Of a DNA stretch of 64,000 bases, positions 15,481 through 24,899 are shown one piece after another. The DNA is taken from positions 672,334 to 736,333 of the forward strand of contig NZ_VBSB01000005.1 of the NCBI RefSeq assembly GCF_013337765.1. The letters are read 5' to 3'. Each line of letters opens with the position of its first letter. Within the stretch, counting starts at the first letter, position 1. The stretch comes from Mycolicibacterium sphagni (GTDB taxonomy: Bacteria > Actinomycetota > Actinomycetes > Mycobacteriales > Mycobacteriaceae). Both the position numbers and the translations under genes were made by a program. Below the pieces are notes generated by a model, which worked only from the letters and a program-made list of their open reading frames with translations, had not been told where the DNA came from and ran no database searches.

Positions 15481-18015
15481 GTGTCGGAGCCACACCCCGC
15501 TGCGCCCACGAAGGGGGCCACTGTTGCCAAGCTCGCGTTGTACTGCGTGCTGGCCGGTGTCTTGGTGGCGGCCATGCTCTTTCCGCTCGCCGGCGGCGCG
15601 GGCATGGTGGTCAACCACGCCTCCGACGTAGCGACGCAGGATTCCGCCGACCTGATGACGGGCGAGGTGCCCACGGTCTCCACAATGGTCGACGCCGCGG
15701 GAAACCCGATCGCCTGGATCTACGCGCAACGCCGGTGGCCGGTGCCCAGCGACCGGATCGCCGACACGATGAAGTTGGCGATCGTGTCGATCGAGGACAA
15801 GCGCTTCGCCGATCACAACGGCGTTGACGTTCAGGGCACCCTGACCGGTCTCGTCGGCTACCTCAGGGGCGATCTCGACACTCGTGGCGGGTCGACCATC
15901 GAGCAGCAGTACGTCAAGAACTACAACCTGTTGGTCAACGCCCAGACCGATGCCGAACGGCGGGCGGCGATCGAGACGACGCCGGCGCGCAAGCTGCGTG
16001 AGATCCGGATGGCCCTGGCCCTGGACCGAGCGCTCTCCAAGCCCGAGATCCTCACCCGCTACCTGAACCTCGTCTACTTCGGCAACGGCGCGTACGGGGT
16101 ACAGGACGCCGCCAAGACCTACTTCGGCATCAACGCGACCGACCTCAATTGGCAGCAGGCCGCACTGCTGGCCGGGATCGTCCAGTCGACGACTGCCCTG
16201 AACCCGTACACCAACCCCGAGGCCGCGCTGGCCCGCCGCAATCTCGTGCTCGACACGCTGATCGACAACGAGCCCAAGTTCGCCGACGAGTTGCGCGCCG
16301 CCCGCGAGCAGCCGCTGGGCATCCTGCCGCAGCCGAACAGCCTGCCGCAGGGCTGCATTGCGGCAGGCGACCGTGGTTTCTTCTGCGATTACGTGCTGCA
16401 GTATCTGGCCCGCGCGGGGTTGTCCAAGGATGACGTCGCGCGCAACGGCTACCTGATCCGGACCACCTTGGACCCGAACGTCCAGAACAGCGTGAAGAAG
16501 GCGATCGACACCGTCGCCAGCCCGACGCTGGATGGGGTCGCCAGCGTGATGAGCGTCGTCCGCCCCGGCAAGACCAGCCACAAGGTCATCGCGATGGGCG
16601 ACAACCGCAACTACGGCCTGCAGCTGGATGCCGGCCAAACCGTACAGCCCCAGCCCTTCTCGTTGGCCGGCGACGGTGCCGGGTCGATCTTCAAGATCTT
16701 CACCACTGCGGCGGCCCTCGACATGGGGATGGGGATCAATGCCCAGCTCACTGTTCCGGCGCAGTTTCAGGGCAAGGGGTTGGGCACCAGTAACAGCCCG
16801 GGCTGCCCCAAGGAGACCTGGTGTGTGAAGAACGCCGGGAACTACCGCAGCCCGATGAGTGTGACCGACGCACTGGCACAGTCGCCCAACACGGCGTTCG
16901 CCCAGTTGATCGGGCAGGTCGGCGTGCAGCGCGCGGTGGACATGGCCGTCAAGCTGGGATTGCGGTCCTACGCCGAACCGGGCACGGCGCGCGCCTACGA
17001 CCCGGACAGCAAAGAGAGCCTGGCCGATTTCGTCAAACGCCAGAATCTCGGCTCGTTCACGCTGGGTCCGTTCGAGTTGAATGCGCTCGAATTGTCCAAT
17101 GTCGCAGCCACATTAGCTTCAGGTGGGACGTGGTGCCCGCCCAGCCCGGTGGACAAGATCTTCGACCGCAACGGCCGCGAGGTCGCCGTCGAGACGCAGG
17201 CCTGCGAGCAGGTGGTGCCCGAAGGGCTGGCCAACACTCTGGCCAATGCGCTGTCCAAGGACTCCACCGGCGGCACGGCGGCCGGCTCGGCCGGCTCGGC
17301 GGGCTGGAGCCTGCCGATGTCGGGCAAGACCGGCACCACCGAATCGCACCGCTCGTCAGGGTTTCTCGGCTTCACCAACCAGTACGCCGCGGCGAACTAC
17401 ATTTTCGACGACTCCACCAATCCCGGCGGCCTGTGCTCATACCCGCTGCGCAAGTGCGGGTACGGGAACCTGTACGGCGGCAACGAGCCTGCCCGCACCT
17501 GGTTCCTGGCGATGAAACCGGTCGCAGGAGACTTCGGCCCGATAGCACTGCCACCCACCGACAAGCGCTACGTCGAAGGCGGCCCGGGCAGCACGGTGCC
17601 CAGCGTCACCGGCCTGAGTTTCGACGCCGCACGGAAACGACTGCGGGACGCCGGTTTCCAGGTGAACGACCTACCGACCCCGATCAACAGCTTCTCGTCG
17701 CGCGGAGCGGTGGTCGGTACCACCCCGACCGGGAAGACCATTCCGGGGTCGATCATCACGATCAACACCAGCAACGGGATCCCTCCTGCTCCGCCGCCGG
17801 ACGCGGTTCCGCCGCCACCTCCCCCGCCGCCGGACGCGCCACCGCCCGACGTCAACGTCATCAATATTCCCGGACTGCCACCGATCACGCTGCCGATGTG
17901 GCCGCCGCCGGCTCCACCGCCACCACCACCACCTCCGCCGCCGGCACCCGAGCCACCTCCTCCTCCGCCTCCTCCGCCACCACCACCTCCGCCGGACGCA
18001 CCTCCGCCGGCCTAG
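15481..18015 (+). CDS. Bifunctional class A penicillin-binding protein, PonA2/PonA3 type, with PASTA domain
   Basis: 844 residues from GTG. After a short cytoplasmic tail and one helix (about 16-40), the GT51 transglycosylase domain shows SIEDKRFADHNGVD (catalytic Glu near 105) and RGGSTIEQQYVKN. The transpeptidase has SIFK (Ser about 402), SPN (about 470) and KTGTT (about 617). A single PASTA domain follows (about 697-765), then a long tail of Pro runs. It closely resembles PonA2, but the locus between ethR and dinB is not the usual ponA2 site, so it may be the PonA3-like paralogue of rapid growers. It polymerises and crosslinks peptidoglycan. Confidence 0.85.
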   Translation: MSEPHPAAPTKGATVAKLALYCVLAGVLVAAMLFPLAGGAGMVVNHASDVATQDSADLMTGEVPTVSTMVDAAGNPIAWIYAQRRWPVPSDRIADTMKLAIVSIEDKRFADHNGVDVQGTLTGLVGYLRGDLDTRGGSTIEQQYVKNYNLLVNAQTDAERRAAIETTPARKLREIRMALALDRALSKPEILTRYLNLVYFGNGAYGVQDAAKTYFGINATDLNWQQAALLAGIVQSTTALNPYTNPEAALARRNLVLDTLIDNEPKFADELRAAREQPLGILPQPNSLPQGCIAAGDRGFFCDYVLQYLARAGLSKDDVARNGYLIRTTLDPNVQNSVKKAIDTVASPTLDGVASVMSVVRPGKTSHKVIAMGDNRNYGLQLDAGQTVQPQPFSLAGDGAGSIFKIFTTAAALDMGMGINAQLTVPAQFQGKGLGTSNSPGCPKETWCVKNAGNYRSPMSVTDALAQSPNTAFAQLIGQVGVQRAVDMAVKLGLRSYAEPGTARAYDPDSKESLADFVKRQNLGSFTLGPFELNALELSNVAATLASGGTWCPPSPVDKIFDRNGREVAVETQACEQVVPEGLANTLANALSKDSTGGTAAGSAGSAGWSLPMSGKTGTTESHRSSGFLGFTNQYAAANYIFDDSTNPGGLCSYPLRKCGYGNLYGGNEPARTWFLAMKPVAGDFGPIALPPTDKRYVEGGPGSTVPSVTGLSFDAARKRLRDAGFQVNDLPTPINSFSSRGAVVGTTPTGKTIPGSIITINTSNGIPPAPPPDAVPPPPPPPPDAPPPDVNVINIPGLPPITLPMWPPPAPPPPPPPPPPAPEPPPPPPPPPPPPPPDAPPPA

Positions 18016-18044
18016 CTGTCGGACCGGCATGCGAACATCCGTTC

Positions 18045-19244
18045 GTGTCTGTCGGTGGGGCGACCATCCTGCACGCTGATCTCGACTCGTTCTACGCGTC
18101 AGTCGAGCAGCGCGATGACCCCACGCTGCGCGGTCGTCCGGTGATCGTGGGCGGCGGAGTGGTGTTGGCCGCCAGCTATGAGGCCAAGGCCTACGGGGTG
18201 CGCACCGCGATGGGCGGTCACGAGGCGCGCCGGCTGTGCCCCGCGGCGGTGGTGGTCCCGCCGCGGATGTCGGCGTACAGCCAAGCCAGTGACGACGTCT
18301 TCGAGGTCTTCCGCGACACCACGCCGCTGGTCGAGCCGCTCTCGGTGGACGAGGCCTTCCTCGACGTGTCCGGGCTGCTGCGATTGTCGGGTGATCCGGT
18401 CCAAATCGGCGCGCGTCTGCGGCAGCAGGTGCGCGATCGGGTGGGGCTGCCCATCACCGTGGGGGTCGCCCGCACCAAGTTTCTGGCCAAGGTCGCCAGC
18501 CAGGAAGCCAAGCCAGACGGTCTACTGCTGGTGCCACCGGACGGCGAGCTCGAGTTCCTGCATCCCCTGCCCGTGCGCCGGCTGTGGGGAGTGGGTCCCA
18601 AGACAGCCGACAAGTTGCGCGCGCACGGCATCGAAACCGTCGCCCAGGTAGCCGAACTGCCCGAGTCGATGTTGGGCTCGATGGTCGGACCGGCGATGGG
18701 TCGCCAGCTGTATTGCCTGTCGCGCAATATCGACCGGCGCCGGGTCACTACGGTGCATCGCCGACGTTCGGTGGGCGCTCAGCGGGCGCTCGGCCGTCAG
18801 CGCAGGACGCCCGCCGAGCTGGACGCCGTTGTGATCGGCCTCGTCGACCGGATCACCCGCCGGATGCGCTCGGCGGAGCGCACCGGGCGAACGGTGGTGT
18901 TGCGCTTGCGCTTCGAAGATTTCACCCGGGTCACCCGCTCACGCACGATGGCCAGGGCCACCGGTTCGACGGAGCCGATCCTGGCTGCTGCGCGTGGGCT
19001 GGTCGCCGCGGCCGAACCGTTGATCGCCGAGCGGGGCATCACGTTGATCGGGTTCGCGGTGTCCAATATCGACGCAGGCGGGGCTCAGCAGTTGGAGCTC
19101 CCGTTGGACGGCGGCCGCCCTGACTCGGTGGACCTGGACGCGGCGGTCGATCAGGTCCGCCGCCGCTACGGCAACGCGATGCTCACCCGGGGTGTGCTCG
19201 TCGGGCGGGATCCTGGTTTGGAGATGCCACACCTGCCGGATTAG
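18045..19244 (+). CDS. dinB: Y-family DNA polymerase IV (DinB, DinB3-like)
   Basis: 399 residues from GTG 18045; this start is 30 bp after the PBP stop and 11 residues before the first catalytic Asp. Catalytic residues are intact: ADLDSFYASVE (Asp12) and SVDEAFLD (Asp-Glu). The steric-gate position after DLDSF is Tyr, so it should discriminate against ribonucleotides, unlike the Leu-gated mycobacterial DinB2. An HhH segment (RLWGVGPKTADKLRAHGI) and little-finger domain follow. M. smegmatis dinB3 is, as I recall, also just beyond ethA/ethR. A C-terminal beta-clamp motif QLELPLD is visible near residue 352. Confidence 0.9.
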   Translation: MSVGGATILHADLDSFYASVEQRDDPTLRGRPVIVGGGVVLAASYEAKAYGVRTAMGGHEARRLCPAAVVVPPRMSAYSQASDDVFEVFRDTTPLVEPLSVDEAFLDVSGLLRLSGDPVQIGARLRQQVRDRVGLPITVGVARTKFLAKVASQEAKPDGLLLVPPDGELEFLHPLPVRRLWGVGPKTADKLRAHGIETVAQVAELPESMLGSMVGPAMGRQLYCLSRNIDRRRVTTVHRRRSVGAQRALGRQRRTPAELDAVVIGLVDRITRRMRSAERTGRTVVLRLRFEDFTRVTRSRTMARATGSTEPILAAARGLVAAAEPLIAERGITLIGFAVSNIDAGGAQQLELPLDGGRPDSVDLDAAVDQVRRRYGNAMLTRGVLVGRDPGLEMPHLPD

Positions 19245-19251
19245 CCGAGGA

Positions 19252-19941
19252 TTAGCCGGCGGGGTGCCAGCCGCGCATCGCCGCATCCATCCGGCCGTCG
19301 CACAGCGCCTTGACGGGCAGCGGCTGCCGCCCTTCCTGGTGGCGCATACCGTCGAGCAGCAGAGCCACGTACCGTCGCCACAGTTCGGGGTCGACGTGTC
19401 CGGCCCATTCGCTAACGGTGCCCGCGAGCATGCCCAGGATCGGCATGTCGGTTGGCTCGGCGTCCGGTCGCAGATAGCCGTCGTCACGGGCCCGCTCGAC
19501 GAGTTTCGAGATCGGCGGCGTGAGGCGCAACCGCGCGCACTCCACGCCGTAGCCGCCGTAGGCCGAGCTGTACACCATCTCCCGCAGACCGCGGTCCCGC
19601 GCAGTCAGCTCGCAGAGCTGCTCGACGAACCAGACAAAGCCATCCCACGAATTATCTTGCCGCAGCGCTGATTCCGCGAGGGAGACGACCTGGTCGATGC
19701 CGTCTTCGAAAATCGCGTCGAGCAGTTCCTCTTTGGTGGCGAACCGCCGGTACACCGTGCCCACCCCGACGTTGGCGTGGTGGGCGACGTCATTGAGCGT
19801 CGCTTCCAAGCCGCGCACGGCGAACAGCTCACGCGCGGCTTCGATGATCCGCTGCCGGTTGCGCTCGGCGTCCTTGCGCAGCCCACGGCACGGTTTGTCA
19901 ACCACGCCGCTGAGTTTAGTGACCTGTCTTACGAAAACCAA
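19252..19941 (-). CDS. TetR-family regulator next to mmpS/mmpL remnants
   Basis: Up to 229 residues from ATG 19941; GTG at 19905 is a plausible shorter start. The HTH is canonical: LFAVRGLEATLNDVAHHANVGVGTVYRRFATKEEL. The C-terminal domain is a TetR_C-type helical bundle. It is divergent from an mmpS-mmpL pair across 99 bp containing a perfect CCTAGCTAGG palindrome (19979-19988), which could be its operator. The usual target would be that efflux pair, but both genes are broken here, so the regulator may be an orphan. Confidence 0.8.
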   Translation of the reverse strand: MVFVRQVTKLSGVVDKPCRGLRKDAERNRQRIIEAARELFAVRGLEATLNDVAHHANVGVGTVYRRFATKEELLDAIFEDGIDQVVSLAESALRQDNSWDGFVWFVEQLCELTARDRGLREMVYSSAYGGYGVECARLRLTPPISKLVERARDDGYLRPDAEPTDMPILGMLAGTVSEWAGHVDPELWRRYVALLLDGMRHQEGRQPLPVKALCDGRMDAAMRGWHPAG

Positions 19942-20040
19942 GAAACGGATTAATCCTATCCACTTATCCCTTAGATTGCCTAGCTAGGTCACCCCGCCGT
20001 CGCCCGACTTGCGGCCGTCACATCGTGGAAAGGCCTGAAT

Positions 20041-20466
20041 GTGATTGCGATACTTAAACGCATCTGGCTGCCCGCACTGATGGTGGTGGCCTTCGTGGCC
20101 GGCGTCGCGAGCGTGAGCCAGCTGCGGTCGGTGTTCGGCTCCGACGGCGCGGTGGTGACACCGGTGTGTTCGGACACCGCGGCCAAGTTCAACTCGAAAG
20201 TCGTCGTCTACGAGGTCTTCGGCTCGGCAGACAGCGCAGTCATCAACTAGACCGATCTCAACGGCTTGCCGCAACGGACAGGTGAAGTCAGTCTGCCCTG
20301 GTCGCTGCGGCTTGAGACGACAGTGCCGTCGGTCATGCCAAATCTGTTGGTACAAGGGGACGGTCAATCGATCGGCTGTCGCGTCCTCGTCGACGACGAG
20401 GTCAAGGACGAAAGGACGGCCCACGGAGTGAACGCCGCGACGTACTGCTTGGTGAAGGCCGCATGA
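20041..20466 (+). pseudogene. mmpS-like accessory gene with an internal stop codon
   Basis: From GTG 20041 the frame encodes a signal/anchor helix and the start of an MmpS domain (KVVVYEVFGSADSAVIN), then meets TAG at 20248-20250. The same frame continues without interruption to TGA 20464-20466 and carries the rest of the domain: LPWSLRLETTVPS and VQGDGQSIGCRVLVDDEVKDER. In intact MmpS proteins the residue at the stop is usually Tyr, so one base change (TAC or TAT to TAG) explains it. The last bases overlap the mmpL start (ATGA), as in live mmpS-mmpL pairs. Confidence 0.88.
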
Positions 20467-21338
20467 GTGCGCTGACCGAGGCTCCGACCGACGTCATCCC
20501 GCCGATCCGGAACGTCAAGTGCCCTGCGCTGCCACGATTCATCCGTATCTTCGCGATCCCGATCGTGCTGGCGTGGATCGCCCTGATCGGAATCCTCACC
20601 GCCACACCCTCACTCATCGCGATCAAACGTGTGGGCGAGGTGTTCGGCGAGTACAAGACCAGCAGCTCAGTGATGATCGTGCTCGAGGGTGACAAGCCGT
20701 TGGGCCCCGATGCACACGCGTTCTACGACGAAATTGTTCGCGATCTACGCGCCGACACCACGCACGTGCAGCACGTCCAGGACTTCTGGGGTGACACGCT
20801 CACGGCAGCCGGGGCCCAAAGTATCGACGGCAAGGCCTCTTACGTCCAGGTGTACATCAGCGGCGACCAGGGTGAGGCCCTGGCCAACGAATCCGTGGGC
20901 GCGGCCGCACCCGTTGCGGCCGCCGTAAGGCATCTCGTTGCCAGCGTCGCGGCACCGCCCGGCGTCAAGGCCTACGTGGCTGATCCGTCGGCGACGACGA
21001 CGGATCAGAACGCGGTCGGCGATGCCAGCATGGAAACGATCGAGGCGCTGACGTTCGGCGTCATCACCCTCATGCTGCTGCTTATCTATCGCTCCCTGGT
21101 CACGACGGTGATCACGCTGGGCATGGTAGTGGTCGGCCTGTCCGCTTCGACAGGGGCGGTCGCCTTCCTCGGCCAGCCGCGAGACTTGTTCTTGCCCTTC
21201 GGTTCCAGCACACCGGCTATCGCAGCGGCGACCGACTATGCGATCTTCTTGATCGGTCGATATCAAGAGGCACGGCGCAAGGGGAAGGACCGCGAATCGG
21301 CGTACTACGACATGTACCACGGCACCGCGCACGTGGTG
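20463..21338 (+). pseudogene. mmpL-like RND transporter, 5' remnant
   Basis: The first 292 residues are a recognisable MmpL N-terminus: cytoplasmic tail, first helix (IFAIPIVLAWIALIGIL), part of the first periplasmic domain, and helices including ATDYAIFLIGRYQEARRKG and YYDMYHGTAHVV. MmpL similarity stops abruptly at about 21338, whereas full proteins are near 950 residues. The frame stays open to 22490, but past 21420 it is only the antisense of the PHP gene. A deletion therefore removed two thirds of mmpL. Bases 21339-21419 have no recognisable content. Confidence 0.88.
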
Positions 21339-21419
21339 TGTCACTATCACAACGTGTTCGGGCTGACCGGCCAGGGCTGCGGTACCGGCCCGGGAACGCG
21401 TCCTGTCGCCGGTGGGCAG

Positions 21420-22424
21420 TTAGCTTGCCGCCCAGCTCACCAGCTTATCGGCCGGCCAGGTGGTGATGATCCGGTCGACCGGAACACCGTTGTCGAGCGC
21501 ACGCTGCGCACCGTAGCCGAGGAAGTCCAGCTGGCCCGGGGCGTGCGCGTCGGTGTCGATCGAGAAGTCGCAGCCGATCTCGAATGCCAGCTTGAGCAGC
21601 CGGGTGGGTGGGTCCCGGCGCTCCGGACGCGAGTTGATCTCGACGGCGGTGTTGTTATCGCGGCACGCGGTGAACACCTTCTCGGCGTCGAACTTCGACT
21701 CGGCGCGAATTCCGCGGTTACCGGTGACCAATCGCCCTGTGCAGTGGCCCAGGACATTGACCCGCGAGTCGGACACCGCGCGCACCATCCGCCGGGTCAT
21801 CGCCGGCTCGTCCATCGCCAGTTTGGAGTGCACGCTGGCGACCACGATGTCGAGCCGGTCCAGCAGTTCGGGTTCCTGATCCAGGGTGCCGTCCTCGAGG
21901 ATGTCGACCTCGATGCCGGTGAGAATCCGCAACGGCGCCAGTTCCTCGCGCAACTCGTCGATGACGTCGAGCTGCTTGCGCAGCCGGTCGGCGGACAGCC
22001 CGTTGGCGATCGTCAGCCGCGGCGAATGGTCGGTGAGCGCGCAGTACTCGTGGCCCAACGCGGCAGCGGTGGCCAGCATCTCGTGGATCGGCGCCGACCC
22101 GTCCGACCAGTTCGAATGCAGGTGCAGGTCGCCGCGCAACGCAGCCCGAATTTCACCGCCACCGAGGTCGGCTGCGGCGCTTCGCAATTCGACCAACGCG
22201 TCGGGTTCCTGCCCGGCCCAGGCCTGAGCGATCACCTTCGCGGTCTTCGGCCCGATACCGGGCAACGACTGCCAGCTGTTGGAGCGGCCGTGCCGCTCCA
22301 GACTCGGCTCGTCCAGCGCCTCGACGATATCGGCGGCCTTTCGGTAGGCCATCACCCGCCGGGAATCCTCCCGTGCCCGGTCCTTGTAGTACGCGATCTC
22401 GCGAAGCGCCGCCACCGGGTCCAT
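21420..22424 (-). CDS. PHP-domain phosphoesterase with HhH motif (Rv3856c-like)
   Basis: 334 residues, matching Rv3856c in length. The N-terminal 80 residues carry a helix-hairpin-helix DNA-binding unit (LPGIGPKTAKVIAQAWAG). The PHP metal-binding motifs follow: GDLHLHSNWSDG (about 99), LTDHSPR (about 128), a GIEVDIL Glu (about 171), ASVHS, GHCTGR, and DTDAHAPG near 296. This matches the C-terminal half of bacterial PolX without its polymerase domain. A DNA-repair exonuclease or phosphatase role is likely but unproven. Its 3' end abuts the mmpL remnant. Confidence 0.85.
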   Translation of the reverse strand: MDPVAALREIAYYKDRAREDSRRVMAYRKAADIVEALDEPSLERHGRSNSWQSLPGIGPKTAKVIAQAWAGQEPDALVELRSAAADLGGGEIRAALRGDLHLHSNWSDGSAPIHEMLATAAALGHEYCALTDHSPRLTIANGLSADRLRKQLDVIDELREELAPLRILTGIEVDILEDGTLDQEPELLDRLDIVVASVHSKLAMDEPAMTRRMVRAVSDSRVNVLGHCTGRLVTGNRGIRAESKFDAEKVFTACRDNNTAVEINSRPERRDPPTRLLKLAFEIGCDFSIDTDAHAPGQLDFLGYGAQRALDNGVPVDRIITTWPADKLVSWAAS

Positions 22425-22485
22425 GACTCCAGTGTGCCCGGGCCGGCCGTACGAGTTGGCTGTCTGCGGCCACCTCGGCTACTCT

Positions 22486-22503
22486 ATTGAGAGTTTCTTC
22501 AAT
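22486..22503. promoter_or_regulatory. Probable ArsR operator
   Basis: ATTGA-GAGTTTCT-TCAAT is a perfect inverted repeat with 5-bp arms, ending 28 bp before the ArsR GTG at 22532. ArsR regulators commonly bind such AT-rich dyads in their own promoters, so autoregulation of the arsR-sulP operon is likely. Confidence 0.5.
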
Positions 22504-22531
22504 CCATCAAGTACTCAAGTCGAGGATCGCG

Positions 22532-22909
22532 GTGCCCATCAGCTCTCCCGGCGGCACCGAGCGGCCGCTCTACGAAATCAAGGCGAACCTCTTCAAGGCG
22601 CTCGCCCATCCCGCCCGGATCCGCGTCCTCGAGATTCTGTCGGCCAATTCCCAGTCCACTGCGGTCAGCGAGATCCTCGCCGCCACCGATATCGAGCCCA
22701 CGCTCCTGTCCCAGCACCTGGGCGTCCTCAAACGCAACCACGTTGTTTCGGCCGAACGTGTTGGCAATGCGGTGTATTACGAGCTCGCTCATCCCTCGAT
22801 CCAGGAGCTGCTCGTCACCGCGCGTAGCTTTCTGGCCGACACCCTGCGGGCGCGACACCAACAGCTCGAGGCCTTCGACGCACTGCCGCCGGTCGGGAAT
22901 CCGCAGTGA
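22532..22909 (+). CDS. ArsR-family winged-helix regulator of SulP
   Basis: 125 residues from GTG 22532, chosen because GAGGA lies 5 bases before it; the TTG at 22487 falls inside the dyad. The winged helix reads LFKALAHPARIRVLEILS, then TDIEPTLLSQHLGVLKRNHVVSAERVGNAVYYEL. No CxC metal motif (ELCVCDL type) is present in the recognition region, so it probably does not sense As or Cd through thiols. It is translationally coupled to the following SulP transporter by GTGA, which points to anion-linked or redox control. Confidence 0.87.
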   Translation: MPISSPGGTERPLYEIKANLFKALAHPARIRVLEILSANSQSTAVSEILAATDIEPTLLSQHLGVLKRNHVVSAERVGNAVYYELAHPSIQELLVTARSFLADTLRARHQQLEAFDALPPVGNPQ

Positions 22910-24549
22910 TCGCGAGGGCAGCCGGCCAGATCTCCCGGCTGCTGCCACACCGCAGCGACTACGCCGACCTCCCACGATCCTGGCGACGCGACATCATCGC
23001 CGGGGTCACAGTCGGTGTGGTGGCCCTGCCGCTGGCGCTGGCGTTCGGGATCAGCTCCGGCGTCGGGGCGGCAGCGGGGTTGATCACGGCCGTGGTCGCC
23101 GGCCTGGTCGCCGCGGTGTTCGGCGGTTCACACGTCCAAGTGTCGGGACCTACCGGCGCGATGGCAGTGGTGCTGGCCCCGATCGTCGCCCAGCACGGCA
23201 TCGGCAGCATCGCGCTCGTCACGGTATTGGCCGGGGTGATCGTGTTGGCCGCCGGCGTCATCGGCTTCGGACGCGCGGTGACATTCATTCCATGGCCCGT
23301 GATCGAGGGCTTCACCTTCGGCATCGCGGTCATTATCTTCCTGCAGCAGGTGCCGGCCGCATTCGGCGTCAGCGGCCCGGCCGGGCAACGCACTCTGCCC
23401 GCGGCCTGGACCGTCATCTCCCACGCCGACTGGTCATCGGCGTGGCCCACCCTGGGCGTCGTGGGCTTCATCACCGTGCTGATGGTGGGTCTGCCGCGGC
23501 TGCATCGCGGGATTCCCGAGTCGTTGACCGCGGTGGTCGCGGCCACGGTGATCGTCGTCGCTTTCCATTTTCCGGTGGGCACGATAGGGAACTTGCCGTC
23601 ACATCTACCCGCGCCCGTCATGCCGTATGCCGACCCTGCCGCGCTGCGCACACTGATCGGCGCGGCGGTGGCAATCGCCGCGCTGGCCGCGATCGAATCG
23701 CTGCTATCGGCGCGTGTGGCAGCCACCATGTCGCCGACCGGTCCCTATGATCCCGACCGCGAACTGGTCGGGCAAGGCCTGGCGTCAATGGCGTCGGGAC
23801 TCTTCGGCGGCATGCCTGCCACCGGCGCAATCGCCCGCACCGCTGTCAACGTGCGCGCCGGGGCCCGTACCCGCCTGTCAGCCATCGTGCACTCGCTGCT
23901 GTTGCTCGCGGTGGTCTATCTGGCCACGGGGCCGGTCGCGGCGATTCCGTTGTCCGCCTTGGCCGGTGTGCTCATGGTGACCTCATTTCGGATGATCTCG
24001 GCGAGCACGATCCGCAAGATCGTTCTTTCGACCCGCTCGGACGCGTTGACCTTCGTGCTGACCGCCGTCGTCACGGTGTGCTTCGACCTGATCGAGGCGG
24101 TCGAGATCGGTATCGTCGTCGCGGCGTTCTTCGCGCTGCGCACGGTGGCGCGCCGCAGCAGTGTGGTCCGCGAGGACCTGCCCGGCCCGCATCAGCCCGG
24201 AGACGAGCGAATCGCGTTGCTGCGGTTGGACGGCGCGATGTTCTTCGGGGCGGCCGAACGCCTCTCGAGTTCGATCACCGCCTACCCGGACGTGTCGGTC
24301 GTCATCATCCGCATGTCACAGTTGGGGATGCTGGACGCCACCGGTGCCCACACACTCGCCGAGATCGCGGAAGATCTTGAGTCGCGCGGTATTACCGTCA
24401 TCATCAAAGGCGTCCAGCCCGAGCACATGGCCCTCCTGGCCAACATGGGCATCCTCGACGTTCTGCGCCACGAAAACCACCTCATTGATTCCCTCGACGA
24501 GGCGATTGCCCACGCGCGCTCGCACGTCATCCCGGTGGTTTACCCGTAG
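22906..24549 (+). CDS. SulP/SLC26-type anion transporter with STAS domain
   Basis: 547 residues from a GTG overlapping the arsR stop. It has 10-12 hydrophobic helices, with the family signature near the N-terminus (WRRDIIAGVTVGVVALPLAL, then GPTGAMAVVLAPI). A cytosolic STAS domain starts near 430 (RIALLRLDGAMFFGAA, and MSQLGMLDATGAHTL, the phosphoacceptor-like segment). SulP proteins carry sulfate, bicarbonate or dicarboxylates. No carbonic anhydrase is fused or adjacent, so the substrate cannot be assigned. The ArsR partner should control it. Confidence 0.9.
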   Translation: MIARAAGQISRLLPHRSDYADLPRSWRRDIIAGVTVGVVALPLALAFGISSGVGAAAGLITAVVAGLVAAVFGGSHVQVSGPTGAMAVVLAPIVAQHGIGSIALVTVLAGVIVLAAGVIGFGRAVTFIPWPVIEGFTFGIAVIIFLQQVPAAFGVSGPAGQRTLPAAWTVISHADWSSAWPTLGVVGFITVLMVGLPRLHRGIPESLTAVVAATVIVVAFHFPVGTIGNLPSHLPAPVMPYADPAALRTLIGAAVAIAALAAIESLLSARVAATMSPTGPYDPDRELVGQGLASMASGLFGGMPATGAIARTAVNVRAGARTRLSAIVHSLLLLAVVYLATGPVAAIPLSALAGVLMVTSFRMISASTIRKIVLSTRSDALTFVLTAVVTVCFDLIEAVEIGIVVAAFFALRTVARRSSVVREDLPGPHQPGDERIALLRLDGAMFFGAAERLSSSITAYPDVSVVIIRMSQLGMLDATGAHTLAEIAEDLESRGITVIIKGVQPEHMALLANMGILDVLRHENHLIDSLDEAIAHARSHVIPVVYP

Positions 24550-24573
24550 CCGGGGCTGGGTATCAGGTTCCCC

Positions 24574-24867
24574 ATGTCGACTATCCAGTGGGCTTCCATG
24601 TACCTCTGCGTCGCAGCGCTGGTCGCGGGTGCGGCCGTGGCATTCGCCGTCTGGTCCCGCGGCGCCGAGCGGTCGACGCCGCACCTCACCATCGGCCCGG
24701 CACTTCTGGCCGGCGCGATGTGGCCGCTGCTCCTGGTGGGGGCCGCCCAGTGGCTGGTCGTGCACGGGTTGGCCAAGACGCTGCGGCCACAACCCGAACG
24801 CACCAGCGAGGCGGTCTACTACGGACCGCCGGCTCCCGCCGCGCGGCGCAGGGTCAACGCCGGATAG
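24574..24867 (+). CDS. Small two-helix membrane protein
   Basis: 97 residues from ATG 24574 with two hydrophobic helices (about 8-26 and 42-66) and a polar Pro/Arg-rich tail. The gap to the SulP stop is 24 bp, so it is probably in the arsR-sulP operon. No motif or family is recognised. It may be an accessory subunit, but only location suggests so. Confidence 0.6.
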   Translation: MSTIQWASMYLCVAALVAGAAVAFAVWSRGAERSTPHLTIGPALLAGAMWPLLLVGAAQWLVVHGLAKTLRPQPERTSEAVYYGPPAPAARRRVNAG

Positions 24868-24899
24868 CGCTCCCAGGCAATCGGACTACGCTCGGCATA

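Noticed and set aside
17800..18010. Pro codon repeats at the PBP 3' end as a possible CRISPR or satellite
   Set aside because: The repeat is in-frame CCx proline codons with no spacers; it encodes the usual PonA2-like tail.
16821..18044. N-terminal extension of DinB by about 408 codons
   Set aside because: The stretch is an out-of-frame reading of the penicillin-binding protein gene; the polymerase homology starts just after GTG 18045.
21339..22490. Continuation of the mmpL frame
   Set aside because: MmpL similarity stops at about 21338. From 21420 the frame is only the antisense of the PHP gene.
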